From Alphaproteobacteria bacterium UBA2903 (lineage in GTDB: Bacteria > Pseudomonadota > Alphaproteobacteria > CAAGCB01 > CAG-977): a DNA stretch of 64,000 nt. Below are positions 35,363 to 45,086 of the stretch, one piece after another. The position numbers and the translations under genes are program-made. The stretch lies in assembly GCA_002349565.1 (NCBI GenBank), contig DEDN01000030.1:1-64000 (forward strand), given 5' to 3'. How positions within the stretch are numbered: position 1 is the first letter of the stretch; each line of letters starts with the position of its first letter. The notes under the pieces are model-generated. The model had not been told where the DNA came from, did not search any database, and saw only the letters and a list, made by a program, of their open reading frames with translations.

Positions 35363-36646
35363 ATGAACGAAAACCTTTTTTCTGCGGAACGCGATTCCGC
35401 GCCCGTCAAAGACATTCCTTTCAATATCCCTTTGGTCGCCGATCTGGACGACAACGGCGGGGTTGTCGAACTGACGACTTTTTATGAAGCGGGGCGGTTC
35501 GCGTCCGCCGAATTGAAAGCCTGGATCGAACTGTTCGGCAAAGAAAAGGCGGACAAGGATTTCTTGCAGACCGTCATCGACTTTCAGCTGCGCACGCCCC
35601 GTTCGATCTGCGCCGCAGCCGAATCGGTCCTGAACGGCGAAATGTCGCCGACCGAAGGCTTTTCCGTCATCCGTTCGGAACTGAACAACTATCTGGGATT
35701 CAAGTGCATTCACAGCGGCGGCACGATCGGAAAAATGGCGGCGGTCATGTACCGCTACGAACCGATGCTGATGGGCATCGTCGCTGGTGCTTCGGGTTCC
35801 GTTCCGCTGTCGGACGCCGAAGCGTATCCGTCGCATGCCGACGCGGAAAGCTTTACGTTCGGCTATGCGCTCACGATGCATTGCCGCACGAACATCCGCC
35901 CCGAAATGCTGGACGGAAAAGTCGGCGACACCCTGCGCAAAATCAACCACATCATCCGCCGCGTCGAACTGGCGGACAAACAGATAAAGCCGATTGCCAA
36001 CGAACAGATAGCCTTGCAGCAAAATATTGAAGAAGCTCACAGGCAGCTGAAAACTTACCGCACGGACGTCGCGGAATACATTTCCCAACTGGTGGCGGAA
36101 ATCAAGCAGACTTCGGACAGCGCAATCAATGAAATGTGGAATCAGCTGAACCTGATTCAAAACGATCACGAACGCCAGCTTGCCGCCCTGCGGCAAAGCG
36201 TTTCCAGCCGAATCCGCTACGGGACGGCATTGGATTATTGGAACGCGCAGCAATCCCTGAATCAGGCGAAAGCCAACCAAATGACGGGCTGGTATGTAAT
36301 CTCCGGATTGTTTTCGATTACGTTTTTGGGATTGATCGGCATTCTGACGAAAAAATATCTGGCGGGCGTGTCGGCTTTTGTGCCGTTCATTACCCTGTTT
36401 TTGCCTTTGATGGTCGCGGGCGGACTGTTCTGGCTGCTGCTGCAAACCCGCACGCGTTATGAAAAAGCCGCCGCGCAGGCGCAGGAAAAAGTAGCCCTGC
36501 TGGAAACGCTTGCCGCTTTGGAAACAGAGGGAAAAGCCAAAGAATCCGACAGGGACGGCGTTTTGGAATCGATTTTCAAAACGACTTTTACCGCGCCCTC
36601 CCCCGCTATGGAAGCGGCGGAACACGAAGATTCCGCCGAATCGTAA
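35363..36646 (+). CDS. Two-helix membrane protein of unknown function
   Basis: 427 residues from ATG 35363; GGTGGA lies eight bases upstream, whereas the ATG at 35348 has no such site. Residues about 1-200 form a soluble domain I do not recognise (FNIPLVADLDDNGGVVEL, HSGGTIGKMAAVMYRYE). About 205-295 is a likely coiled coil (IANEQIALQQNIEEAHRQ, VAEIKQTSDSAINE). About 320-375 contains two membrane helices (WYVISGLFSITFLGLIGIL and AFVPFITLFLPLMVAGGLF), and a short coiled coil follows. No partner gene is adjacent. Confidence 0.72.
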   Translation: MNENLFSAERDSAPVKDIPFNIPLVADLDDNGGVVELTTFYEAGRFASAELKAWIELFGKEKADKDFLQTVIDFQLRTPRSICAAAESVLNGEMSPTEGFSVIRSELNNYLGFKCIHSGGTIGKMAAVMYRYEPMLMGIVAGASGSVPLSDAEAYPSHADAESFTFGYALTMHCRTNIRPEMLDGKVGDTLRKINHIIRRVELADKQIKPIANEQIALQQNIEEAHRQLKTYRTDVAEYISQLVAEIKQTSDSAINEMWNQLNLIQNDHERQLAALRQSVSSRIRYGTALDYWNAQQSLNQAKANQMTGWYVISGLFSITFLGLIGILTKKYLAGVSAFVPFITLFLPLMVAGGLFWLLLQTRTRYEKAAAQAQEKVALLETLAALETEGKAKESDRDGVLESIFKTTFTAPSPAMEAAEHEDSAES

Positions 36647-36653
36647 CTTTATT

Positions 36654-37211
36654 TTATCCGCCGACGGCTTCTTTTACGGCGTCAAACAGCTTCACCGCAT
36701 CAGCAGGCGGCGGGGTCATTTCGCGCAACAGCGGATCTTTCGCCCATTTGACGGTGTTTTCCGTGCCGTCGACGCTGTACGTTACAAAACAAAAGTCGGC
36801 ACCTTCGGGATAGCTGTCGAACTTTATCCCCGAAAAACCGATTTTTTCCGCATAATCGAACAAGTTTTTCGCAGCGGCGGCATCCGTTTTCAACAATGTG
36901 TAAAAATACGGATTCATTCTGTCTATTTGCGGATAATCTTCGTAGCCGTAAAATTTACCGTCTTCCTGGAAATAAATGCCTTTCGCCCTGAAAACGATCG
37001 CCTTTTCGGCGGGCGAACAGCCCGTTGCCATTTTGGACGGCAGACGAACGGCGGCGGGAACGGTTGAATCGGCAGCGCCGTCCTGCTCCATCCCGCTTAT
37101 ATAATAAGACGCGTCATGCTGCGGCTTGTTGCCCATCGCCAGCGAATCCCGCGCTTGAAAAAACAGTCCTGCAACCACCAATCCGTTGATAAACAGGTCT
37201 TTTTTCGTCAT
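36654..37211 (-). CDS. Putative secreted hypothetical protein
   Basis: 185 residues from ATG 37211, with AAAGGA before it; the upstream frame is low-complexity and unsupported. Residues 1-25 (MTKKDLFINGLVVAGLFFQA) are a weak signal peptide. The remainder has no recognised family; it holds two Cys (TGCSPAEK and ADFCFV) that may form a disulfide. Divergent from malQ, convergent with the preceding unknown gene. Confidence 0.6.
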   Translation of the reverse strand: MTKKDLFINGLVVAGLFFQARDSLAMGNKPQHDASYYISGMEQDGAADSTVPAAVRLPSKMATGCSPAEKAIVFRAKGIYFQEDGKFYGYEDYPQIDRMNPYFYTLLKTDAAAAKNLFDYAEKIGFSGIKFDSYPEGADFCFVTYSVDGTENTVKWAKDPLLREMTPPPADAVKLFDAVKEAVGG

Positions 37212-37373
37212 TGTTTTTCCTTTCTTTCGTTTTGCCGCTCTTTTTCGCAAAATTTTTTCGAAAAAATCGTTTTTTTCTGAAAAAAAGTCTGGCGAAAAGA
37301 TAAAAAATGTCATATCATCCTTATAAATGATTAACCCAACGAGTTCAACGACTCTTTTGCAAAGGTGACTTCT

Positions 37374-40004
37374 ATGGCGATCTTAAACGAATATGAATTG
37401 CATCTGTTGGCGATGATGTCCGGTATCGACGAACACGCGACCATTGATAACAAACAGTCTTTGCTGGTGGCTCTGGACGTTTTAAAGCCGCAGGAAAATA
37501 TGAGCGACGCCGACTACGCCGCGGAAATCAACAAAACTTTGAACAAAGCTTTGGACGAACAGTACGCCAAACCGCTGGCGAATGTTTCCGTTTTGCGCAA
37601 AGACCGACAGAACCGCGTTGAATTCGTCGTTCCCGCCGGACACGACAACGAATCCCTGACTTGGGGCGTTACCGAAGAAAACGGCGCCAAACACGACGGT
37701 TCCGTCAAAATCGCCGATACGCAAATCTGCTACGGCGTCGACGGAAAGCCGATGCGCCGCGAAATCAACGGAGTCACTTACGAAAAGCGGTCTTTTGAAC
37801 TGAAAGCCGATATGGAAATGGGCTACCATTCACTGGAAGCGCAAATTCCCGGTCAGCCCAAAGCCAAAGCGGAAATGATTTACGCGCCGACGAAATGCTA
37901 TGACCCGATCGACATCAAAAACGGCGGCAAAGCTTGGGGTGTTCCCGTTCAGCTGTATGAACAGCGTTCCGACGAAAACCAAGGCATCGGCGATTTGTCC
38001 GACTTGGCTGAAATCGCGGACACCATCGGCAAGCACGGCGCGGGCATCGTCGGCGTCAACCCGCTGCACGCCATGTTCCAAAACGGCGCGGAAGAAGCCA
38101 GCCCCTACTCGCCCGCCAGCCGCACTTACTTCAACCACATTTATTTGGATGTGACCGCCGTTCCCGATTTCAAGGACAGCAAAGAAGCGCAGGCGTTGTA
38201 CGATTCGCCCGAATACACGGAAAAACGCCGCAAAGCGCAGGACACGGTTGACGTCGACTATACGTCTGCGTTCGAACTGAAAAATCCGATTTTGGACAAA
38301 TGCTTCGACACGTTCGAAAAGTCCGCCTCCCCCGAACGCCGCGCCGCTTTTGAATCTTTCAAAGCCGAAGGCGGCAAACGTCTGGAAGACTTCGCGACAT
38401 GGCAGGCTTTGTCCGATCACTTCTCGAAAGCCGATCCGAAGAGCTTTGACTGGCGCGACTGGCCCAAGGAATACCAAGATCCCTCGACTCCCGAAGTTCA
38501 GGCGTTCAAAGAACAGAACAAAAAGCAGATTGAAAAATACACCTATCTGCAATGGGAAACCTTGCGTCAGATGGAAAACGTGCAGGACGTCTGCCACAAC
38601 AACGGCATGAAAGTCGGTTTGTACACCGACATCGCCGTCGGCAGTGCGCCGTTCGGTTTCGAAGGCTGGGGCTGCAAAGACCTGTATATGAAAGCGTCCG
38701 CGGGCGCTCCCGCCGACATTCTGAGTCCGAACGGTCAGAATTGGGACGTTTTGGGCTTCAAGCCGAAAGCATTGAAAGAAACGGGCTACAAACCGTTTAT
38801 CGAAATGCTGCGCAACAATATGAAAACGTCGGGCTGCACCCGTTTGGACCACGTTTTGCAGCTGGCGCGTCTGTACATGATTCCGCACGGCAAAACCGCG
38901 AAAGAAGGCGCGTTCGTTTACTATCCCGTTGACGACTTGATGGCTGTCGCGGCGTTGGAATCCAACCGCAACAAATGCATGCTGATCGGCGAAGATTTGG
39001 GGCAGCTGCCTCCGGGATTCCAAGACAAACTGATGGATCACGGCATTCTGTCGTACCGCGTGCTGCCCTTTGAACGTCAATGGGGCTACCAGAACGGCAG
39101 CGACAACAACGCTTTCCGTCATCCCGAAGAATACCCGCAGTATTCGACGGCGGCTCCATCCACGCACGACACTCCGTCTTTGGCGAGCCAATGGACGGCG
39201 CGCGACGTGCATTTGAAAGACTATTTGGGCTATTACGAAAGCGATCAGCAGCGCAATATGGAATTCAGACAGTATGAAACCCAGCGTTGCGCCATCAACT
39301 ACGCCTTGAACGAAAAAGGCAGCTGGCAGAAAGTCGGCGCTCAGCCTGTTTCCGACCCCGCGCACGACACCCGTTCCGTTCCCTACAAGTTCGAACAGGC
39401 GATTGCGGATTACTTGGGTCAGTCGAAATCGGCGATGCTGCTGTTCCCGTTCTCGGATATGTTCCGCACGAACTACATGGGCAACATCCCCGGCACGCGT
39501 CAGCGTCATGCGTCCAAGAGCGAAAACGTCCAGAAAGTCTTTGAACAGGGCGGCGCGAGCAACATTCCTTGGAAAAACTGGCGTCCGAAAATGCACCTGA
39601 AAGTCAACGAAATCAAAGAAGTTCCCGTGTTCAAGGAAATTTCCACGATTTTGAACGGCTATCGTCAGGCGGGCAATGAAAATTCGAAAGTCAAAGACCC
39701 GCAGGTTCCTGATTTCAAACGCCCCGGTCGCACGGAAAACAAACAGCGTGACGCAAAACGTGTTGTTTCCCTGTACCAGAGCTTGGCGAACAGCGGATAC
39801 TTCAAAACCTACGCTTATGACATCATTGCGGCGAAATTCTCTGAAAAGCATCGTCAGCGCGATGTCCAGAAGACCGAAGAATTCAAAAAGAATTACGAAG
39901 GTCGCCGTCAAGCGATTGAAGAAAAGAAACGGCAATATCAGCAGAGCGGCGCAGCCAAAACGCTGAATATTCAAAAGCTGAAATCCGACCGCCGTTCACG
40001 CTAA
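37374..40004 (+). CDS. malQ: 4-alpha-glucanotransferase (GH77)
   Basis: 876 residues from ATG 37374, with AGGTGA six bases upstream. Glycoside hydrolase family 77 amylomaltase, which transfers glucan chains in glycogen or maltodextrin metabolism. The catalytic residues are visible: the nucleophile Asp in CTRLDHVLQL, the acid/base Glu in LIGEDLGQLPPGF, and the stabilising Asp in STHDTPSL. An N-terminal region of about 165 residues carries a beta-domain. Some 200 extra residues at the C-terminus (about 680-876) are Lys/Arg/Gln-rich, so the enzyme is much longer than the usual 500-700 residues. No other glycogen gene is nearby. Confidence 0.92.
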   Translation: MAILNEYELHLLAMMSGIDEHATIDNKQSLLVALDVLKPQENMSDADYAAEINKTLNKALDEQYAKPLANVSVLRKDRQNRVEFVVPAGHDNESLTWGVTEENGAKHDGSVKIADTQICYGVDGKPMRREINGVTYEKRSFELKADMEMGYHSLEAQIPGQPKAKAEMIYAPTKCYDPIDIKNGGKAWGVPVQLYEQRSDENQGIGDLSDLAEIADTIGKHGAGIVGVNPLHAMFQNGAEEASPYSPASRTYFNHIYLDVTAVPDFKDSKEAQALYDSPEYTEKRRKAQDTVDVDYTSAFELKNPILDKCFDTFEKSASPERRAAFESFKAEGGKRLEDFATWQALSDHFSKADPKSFDWRDWPKEYQDPSTPEVQAFKEQNKKQIEKYTYLQWETLRQMENVQDVCHNNGMKVGLYTDIAVGSAPFGFEGWGCKDLYMKASAGAPADILSPNGQNWDVLGFKPKALKETGYKPFIEMLRNNMKTSGCTRLDHVLQLARLYMIPHGKTAKEGAFVYYPVDDLMAVAALESNRNKCMLIGEDLGQLPPGFQDKLMDHGILSYRVLPFERQWGYQNGSDNNAFRHPEEYPQYSTAAPSTHDTPSLASQWTARDVHLKDYLGYYESDQQRNMEFRQYETQRCAINYALNEKGSWQKVGAQPVSDPAHDTRSVPYKFEQAIADYLGQSKSAMLLFPFSDMFRTNYMGNIPGTRQRHASKSENVQKVFEQGGASNIPWKNWRPKMHLKVNEIKEVPVFKEISTILNGYRQAGNENSKVKDPQVPDFKRPGRTENKQRDAKRVVSLYQSLANSGYFKTYAYDIIAAKFSEKHRQRDVQKTEEFKKNYEGRRQAIEEKKRQYQQSGAAKTLNIQKLKSDRRSR

Positions 40005-40021
40005 AGATTACATAAAGAAAG

Positions 40022-40050
40022 CAGCCCTTCGAAACAAGGGCTGTTTTTTT
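40022..40050 (+). terminator. malQ terminator
   Basis: CAGCCCTT (40022-40029) pairs with AAGGGCTG (40036-40043), followed by seven T. Classic rho-independent structure. Confidence 0.85.
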
Positions 40051-40086
40051 ATACTCTTTTTTATGCTCCTGCCTTTTTCCGCATAC

Positions 40087-40120
40087 AAAAAAAAGCCGCC
40101 CGAAAACGGACGGCTTTTTT
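40087..40120. terminator. Bidirectional terminator
   Basis: GCCGCCCG (40095-40102) and CGGACGGC (40107-40114) pair with one mismatch. A8 precedes and T6 follows, so it serves the minus-strand gene ending at 40132 and backs up malQ termination. Confidence 0.75.
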
Positions 40121-40131
40121 ATTGAAATGTT

Positions 40132-40713
40132 TTATTTTGCAGACAACAAATCCAACGAGTTGCCGATAACGTTTTCAAACGTCATGCCCGTTTCGTTTTC
40201 AATCGTTTCACGCGCGAACTGGGCGGAGCGGGAAAACGGATCGTCCGCCCGTTCCATATCTTTCATCGCTTTCATAACTCTGTCGCGAACGGCTTCGGGC
40301 GCGGCTTTGATTCTGTTTTCGAACGATGTCGGGATTTTATATCCCATACGGCGCAAATGTTCGGTAATCGACAGCATGTTGTGCATATTGACCTCGGGTG
40401 CCGTAGCGCGCTGACCGTAATCCGTTCCCCATGTCGTCATTTCCCCTGTAAACTCGGGCATTTTTGTGTTCCAGATATTGCTGGAACCGCCCGCGTATGT
40501 TGGTTGATACGGCTGAGAGCCGTAAACCACGGGACCGACCTGCTGCACCTGAATCGGCTGCTGCTGTTGGTAGTAAACGGGCTGCTGATAATAAACAGGC
40601 TGTTGAGCCGTATTCGACGCCGCCCACGGATCGGACGGCAATGCTTGAGCGCTCGCTTGCACCGACAGCGCAACAAACGAAACCGCTGCTGTCAAAATCA
40701 TATTTTTCTTCAT
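40132..40713 (-). CDS. Secreted Gln/Tyr/Pro-rich hypothetical protein
   Basis: 193 residues. A clear signal peptide (MKKNMILTAAVSFVALSVQA, cleaved near ASA) is followed by a low-complexity region (about 35-75) with repeated YYQQ and QQP units, then a helical C-terminal domain (about 105-190). No family recognised. The Q/Y/P tract suggests an extracytoplasmic, possibly wall-associated protein. Alone on its strand, bounded by a bidirectional terminator. Confidence 0.7.
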   Translation of the reverse strand: MKKNMILTAAVSFVALSVQASAQALPSDPWAASNTAQQPVYYQQPVYYQQQQPIQVQQVGPVVYGSQPYQPTYAGGSSNIWNTKMPEFTGEMTTWGTDYGQRATAPEVNMHNMLSITEHLRRMGYKIPTSFENRIKAAPEAVRDRVMKAMKDMERADDPFSRSAQFARETIENETGMTFENVIGNSLDLLSAK

Positions 40714-40801
40714 TGGACTACCCCCGCCGAATTTTTCATTATTGGTTACAGCTTACTCTCTTTTTAACAAAAGGAACAGTTACAAAAATGTGTCGTTTTT
40801 G

Positions 40802-42178
40802 TTAAGCCCGTTTCCATTGCGTCCCGGACGGCGTGTCTTCGATAACAACGCCTTTGTCCGCCAATTCCTTGCGCACGGCGTCCGCCGTTGCGAAATCTTT
40901 GGCTTTGCGGGCATCGGCGCGTTTTTGAATCAACGCTTCGATTTCCGATTCGGACAATCCCTGTTCCTGTTTTGCGGGCGACCAACGGAACCATTCTTCG
41001 GGGTCTTGATACAAAATACCCAACAAATGCCCAGACGCAATCAGCGTTTTTTTCAGTTCGACCGCTTTTTCGGGCGATTTGTTCATTTCGGTCACAAGCC
41101 CGTGCAGAACGGCAATCGCTTTCGGCGTGTTCAAATCGTCGCTCAACGCTTCGACCACTTCGGCGGACGGCAGAGCTTCCGACAAATCAACCGCAGGCGT
41201 CAACCGCAAAGCCGTATAGAATCTGTCCATAGTCTGCTTGGCTTGTTTCAAACCTTCGGGCATCCAGTTCAGCGGCTGGTGGTAATGCGTTCCCAACGCG
41301 TACAGGCGGAACGCTTCCCCCGGCACTTGGTCAAGGATTTCGCGAATGGTAAAGAAGTTGCCCAAAGACTTGGACATCTTTTCGCCGTTGACCATCAAAT
41401 GCCCGTTGTGCATCCAGTATTTGGCGTAGAAATCGTGTCCGAAAGCACAGCACGACTGCGCGATTTCGTTTTCGTGGTGCGGGAAAATCAAGTCCTGCCC
41501 GCCGCCGTGAATATCGAACGTTTCGCCCAAGTATTTGCTGCTCATCGCGGAACATTCCAAGTGCCACCCCGGACGGCCGCGCCCCCAAGGGCTGTCCCAC
41601 CCCGGCTGAGTATCGTCGGACGGCTTCCACAAAATAAAGTCGGCGGCGTCGCGTTTGTACGGAGCAACCTCGACACGCGCGCCGGCAATCATTTCATCCA
41701 TGGAGCGTCCCGACAGGCGTCCGTAGTTTTTCATCTTGGCAACGCTGAACAAAACATGCCCTTCGGCTTCGTAAGCATAGCCGTTGTCAATCAGCTTTTG
41801 CACCAAAGCAATCATCTCGGCGATATGTTGCGTGGCGCGCGGTTCGATGTCGGGCGGCAAAGCGTTCAGTTCGGCAATGTCGTCGTGAAAGAATTTCGCC
41901 GTTTTTTCGGTAATGACGTTAATGGGTTCGCCCGATTCCTGCGACCGTTTGATGATTTTGTCGTCCACATCGGTAATGTTGCGGACATACGTTACCTTGG
42001 GATACAGCTGTTTGAGCAAGCGGTACAGCGTATCGAAAACGATAATCGGGCGCGCGTTGCCGATATGAGCGCGGTCATAAACCGTCGGACCGCAAACGTA
42101 CATGCGGACGTTATTCGGGTCAAGCGGCTCGAATTTTTCCTTTTTGCGGCTCATCGTATTTGTAACGTACAAAGTCAT
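40802..42178 (-). CDS. cysS: Cysteine--tRNA ligase
   Basis: Class I cysteinyl-tRNA synthetase, 458 residues. Zinc/HIGH region VCGPTVYDRAHIGNARP, GWHLECSAM, HHENEIAQS and KMSKS (GEKMSKSLGNF) are all intact. Five bases downstream of gltX. Confidence 0.97.
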   Translation of the reverse strand: MTLYVTNTMSRKKEKFEPLDPNNVRMYVCGPTVYDRAHIGNARPIIVFDTLYRLLKQLYPKVTYVRNITDVDDKIIKRSQESGEPINVITEKTAKFFHDDIAELNALPPDIEPRATQHIAEMIALVQKLIDNGYAYEAEGHVLFSVAKMKNYGRLSGRSMDEMIAGARVEVAPYKRDAADFILWKPSDDTQPGWDSPWGRGRPGWHLECSAMSSKYLGETFDIHGGGQDLIFPHHENEIAQSCCAFGHDFYAKYWMHNGHLMVNGEKMSKSLGNFFTIREILDQVPGEAFRLYALGTHYHQPLNWMPEGLKQAKQTMDRFYTALRLTPAVDLSEALPSAEVVEALSDDLNTPKAIAVLHGLVTEMNKSPEKAVELKKTLIASGHLLGILYQDPEEWFRWSPAKQEQGLSESEIEALIQKRADARKAKDFATADAVRKELADKGVVIEDTPSGTQWKRA

Positions 42179-42183
42179 CTCTT

Positions 42184-43530
42184 TTATCCTTGCAAACGTT
42201 TTAAAGTTTTTTCATAGCCCAAGACAGGCAGCAGCATTTTCAATTCGGGTCCCTGCTCCAGTCCCGTCAGCGCCAAACGTATCGGGTGGAACAAATCGCG
42301 CCCTTTGCGTCCTGTTTTTTCCTTGACGGCGGCGGTCCAAGCCCCGAACGTGTTTTCGTCAAACTCGCCCGCCGGCAGCAATTCCGCCGCCTGACGCGCA
42401 AAAGCGCGGTCTTCGGCGCTTAAATCGAAAGTCAAATCTTCGCCGCAGATTTTCACCCAGTCGTTTACGTCGTCGACCTTGGTCAAATTCGGCGAAACCG
42501 CCGCCCACAGCTGTTCGGAAATCGGGGCTTTGCCCTCGGCTTTCAAACGGTCGTTGACTTCGGACAGCGGCAAAGCGTGAACAATGCGGGGATTGAGCTT
42601 GAACAAATCCTGCGTGTCGAAATGCGGCTGAGCGCGTCCGAATTTGGTCAAATCGAAATGCGGCGCAAGCGCTTCCATGCTGGTTTCGACTACGGTCGCG
42701 TCCGACGTTCCCAAGCGCGCCAGCAAACAGGCGATAGTCATCGGCTCGATGCCCGCTTCACGCAAATCGCGGAAGTTGACGGACCCCATACGTTTGGACA
42801 GTTTGCCCTCTTTTCCCGTCAGCAAAGGCGGATGTCCGAACACGGGAACCTTGCCGCCCAAAGCTTCGAACATCTGAATTTGAACGGCGGTGTTTGTAAC
42901 ATGGTCTTCACCGCGGATAACGTGCGTAATGCCGAAATCCATATCGTCGATGACGGACGGTAGCATATAGGGGAAAGTCCCGTCTTCGCGCACAATAATC
43001 GGGTCGCTTAAATGCGCGCCGTTGTACGAGCAATGCCCGCGCACCATATCGTCCCACGACGTTTCCTTGTGTTCCAGAACAAAGCGGTAGTGCGGACGGC
43101 GCCCTTCGGCTTCGTACGCTTTGCGCTGTTCGTCGGTCAAACGCATGCCCGCGCGGTCGTAAACAGGCGGCAGCCCGCGCGCGTGCTGGCGGCGGCGTTT
43201 GTATTCCAATTCCTCCGCCGTTTCGTAGCAGGCGTAAATCAAGCCTTTGGCGCGCAACTGTTCGACGACTTCGCGGTAACGCTCCAAACGGGCGGATTGA
43301 TGCTCCAGCCTGTCCCAAGAAATCTTCAGCCAGTTCAGTGCTTCGTAAACGGCGGCTTCGTATTCGGGCTTGGACCGTTCCGTGTCGGTGTCGTCCATTC
43401 GCAAAACGAAAGACACGTCCTCGCCCGCCTGTTTTTTATTCAAAGCAAACAGATAATTCAACAACGCCGTACGCAGATTCCCGATGTGCATATATCCCGT
43501 CGGGCTGGGGGCAAAACGAACAACAATCAC
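42184..43530 (-). CDS. gltX: Glutamate--tRNA ligase
   Basis: Class I glutamyl-tRNA synthetase, 448 residues. HIGH motif as FAPSPTGYMHIGNLRTALLN and KLSKR as EGKLSKRMGSVN. I start at GTG 43530, ten bases after AAGG. A TTG three codons earlier overlaps the nadE stop (TTGA) but is too close to AAGG to use it. Alphaproteobacteria often have two GltX; only this one is in the window. Confidence 0.95.
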   Translation of the reverse strand: MIVVRFAPSPTGYMHIGNLRTALLNYLFALNKKQAGEDVSFVLRMDDTDTERSKPEYEAAVYEALNWLKISWDRLEHQSARLERYREVVEQLRAKGLIYACYETAEELEYKRRRQHARGLPPVYDRAGMRLTDEQRKAYEAEGRRPHYRFVLEHKETSWDDMVRGHCSYNGAHLSDPIIVREDGTFPYMLPSVIDDMDFGITHVIRGEDHVTNTAVQIQMFEALGGKVPVFGHPPLLTGKEGKLSKRMGSVNFRDLREAGIEPMTIACLLARLGTSDATVVETSMEALAPHFDLTKFGRAQPHFDTQDLFKLNPRIVHALPLSEVNDRLKAEGKAPISEQLWAAVSPNLTKVDDVNDWVKICGEDLTFDLSAEDRAFARQAAELLPAGEFDENTFGAWTAAVKEKTGRKGRDLFHPIRLALTGLEQGPELKMLLPVLGYEKTLKRLQG

Positions 43531-43535
43531 TTTAA

Positions 43536-45014
43536 TCAAACCTTCTTGGTAATGGGATAATCCCAGTCTTCGTCAAAAGAACGGCGGGACAATCTGATGC
43601 CCTGCGCGCCCTGTTTGCGCTTGAATTCCGCGCGGTGCAACAGCTGCCAAACTTTGCGAACCGTCGCTTCGTCATAGCCCGCGGATATAACTTCGTCAAC
43701 ACCCGCGTCATTTTCAATCATCATTTTCAAAATCGCGTCCAAAGTCGGATACGGCGGCAAAGAATCCTCGTCCTTTTGGTTCGGACGCAGTTCCGCGGTC
43801 GGCGCTTTGGTAATCAGGTTGTCGGGCATCACGCGCTTGATATCGTTTTCAATCCAGCGCGGATGGTTTTCGTTGCGCCAGCGCGCCAAAGCGTAAGCGT
43901 CCGTTTTGTACAAGTCCTTTATCGGCGCAAAGCCCCCGCACATATCGCCGTACAAGGTCGAATAGCCAACGGCTTCCTCGGATTTGTTGCAGGTTGCCAG
44001 CAGCAAATCGCCGAATTTGTTGGACAACGCCATCAGCATCGTGCCGCGCATGCGCGCCTGCAGGTTTTCCTCGGTCGCGTCACGGTCTTTGCCCGCGAAC
44101 ACGGGAGCAAGCACATCCTCCATCGCTTTGACGGGATCGAGAATCGGCAGGATGTCATAGCGGATGCCCAAACATTCGGCAACCGCGCACGCGTCGTTCA
44201 GGCTTTCCTCGCTGGTAAAAACGGACGGCATCATCACGGCGCGCACTTTGTCCGCGCCCAAAGCGTCAACGGCGATTGCGGCGCACAGCGCGCTGTCGAA
44301 CCCGCCCGACAATCCCAGCAAAACGCCGTTAAAACCGTTTTTGCGCACATAGTCGCCGACGCCCATCGTCAGCGCGCGCCAAGTGTTTTCGGGTTCGCTT
44401 GTCCACGGCCACGACACTTCGTCAACGCCCGCGACGCCATCTTTCCACAGCGGCAGGCATTCGATAAAGCCGCCGTCCAAATCCAGCATGAACGAACCGC
44501 CCGCAAAAACCGCGCTGTCGTTTCCGCCGACAAGGTTTGTATAAACCAGCGGCAGACGGATGCGCGACGCGAACGTGCGGGCGTGTTCCAGCGTTTCGGT
44601 GACCGTGCCGCTTCTGAACGGACGGGCGTCCAGAACAATCAGTTTGTCCACGCCGTTGCAGTTGACGGGTTCAAAGCCGATCGAAACCGCGACCGTCAAC
44701 CCCGTAATCGTAAAGTGATTGCCGTAATGCACCCCTTTGGAGTTGACCAGAACGGGCGTCGCACCGCCCGCGCCGTCGGGAATGGCGGTCAAAACCTCGC
44801 GGTCGTTGTGATACAGTTTTTCCAGCGTTTTATGGACGTTCGCCATAAAGGATTTGGAATAAGCCAAATCCCCCAAAGGCCAGCCCGTCAAAGCGTAAGC
44901 GGGCAAAACCAGCGTTTCGCCTTTGCTTTGAATCCCCTGTTCCGCCGCCCAATGGATTTTTTTCAAATTTCCTTCCAAATCGCCGGCTACAGGGTTGATT
45001 TGCGCAATCAGCAT
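43536..45014 (-). CDS. nadE: NAD(+) synthase with degenerate glutaminase domain
   Basis: 492 residues. The C-terminal synthetase domain (about 225-492) is intact, with LSGGFDSALCAAIA (ATP pyrophosphatase loop) and KSEEAVGYSTLYGDMCGG. The N-terminal nitrilase domain is recognisable (AQINPVAGDLEGNL; LPLVYTNLVGGNDSAVFAGG) but lacks the Glu-Lys-Cys triad: the usual FPELALTGYP reads LPAYALTGWP (Ala39), the Lys loop is deleted, and VCED reads VSIG (Ser111). Ammonia-dependent NAD synthesis is therefore inferred. GGAGG lies seven bases before the ATG. It heads nadE-gltX-cysS. Confidence 0.93.
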   Translation of the reverse strand: MLIAQINPVAGDLEGNLKKIHWAAEQGIQSKGETLVLPAYALTGWPLGDLAYSKSFMANVHKTLEKLYHNDREVLTAIPDGAGGATPVLVNSKGVHYGNHFTITGLTVAVSIGFEPVNCNGVDKLIVLDARPFRSGTVTETLEHARTFASRIRLPLVYTNLVGGNDSAVFAGGSFMLDLDGGFIECLPLWKDGVAGVDEVSWPWTSEPENTWRALTMGVGDYVRKNGFNGVLLGLSGGFDSALCAAIAVDALGADKVRAVMMPSVFTSEESLNDACAVAECLGIRYDILPILDPVKAMEDVLAPVFAGKDRDATEENLQARMRGTMLMALSNKFGDLLLATCNKSEEAVGYSTLYGDMCGGFAPIKDLYKTDAYALARWRNENHPRWIENDIKRVMPDNLITKAPTAELRPNQKDEDSLPPYPTLDAILKMMIENDAGVDEVISAGYDEATVRKVWQLLHRAEFKRKQGAQGIRLSRRSFDEDWDYPITKKV

Positions 45015-45086
45015 ACGGATTCCTCCAAAATTTTTAATAAATTTAAGCCAGTTTATCGCGCTTTTTGTCGGAATGCCATAAAAAAA

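Noticed and set aside
37830..39974. 714-codon open frame antisense to malQ
   Set aside because: It lies wholly opposite a well-conserved enzyme gene, has no ribosome-binding site and a Phe/Arg/Val-rich composition typical of the reverse of Asp/Lys-rich coding sequence.
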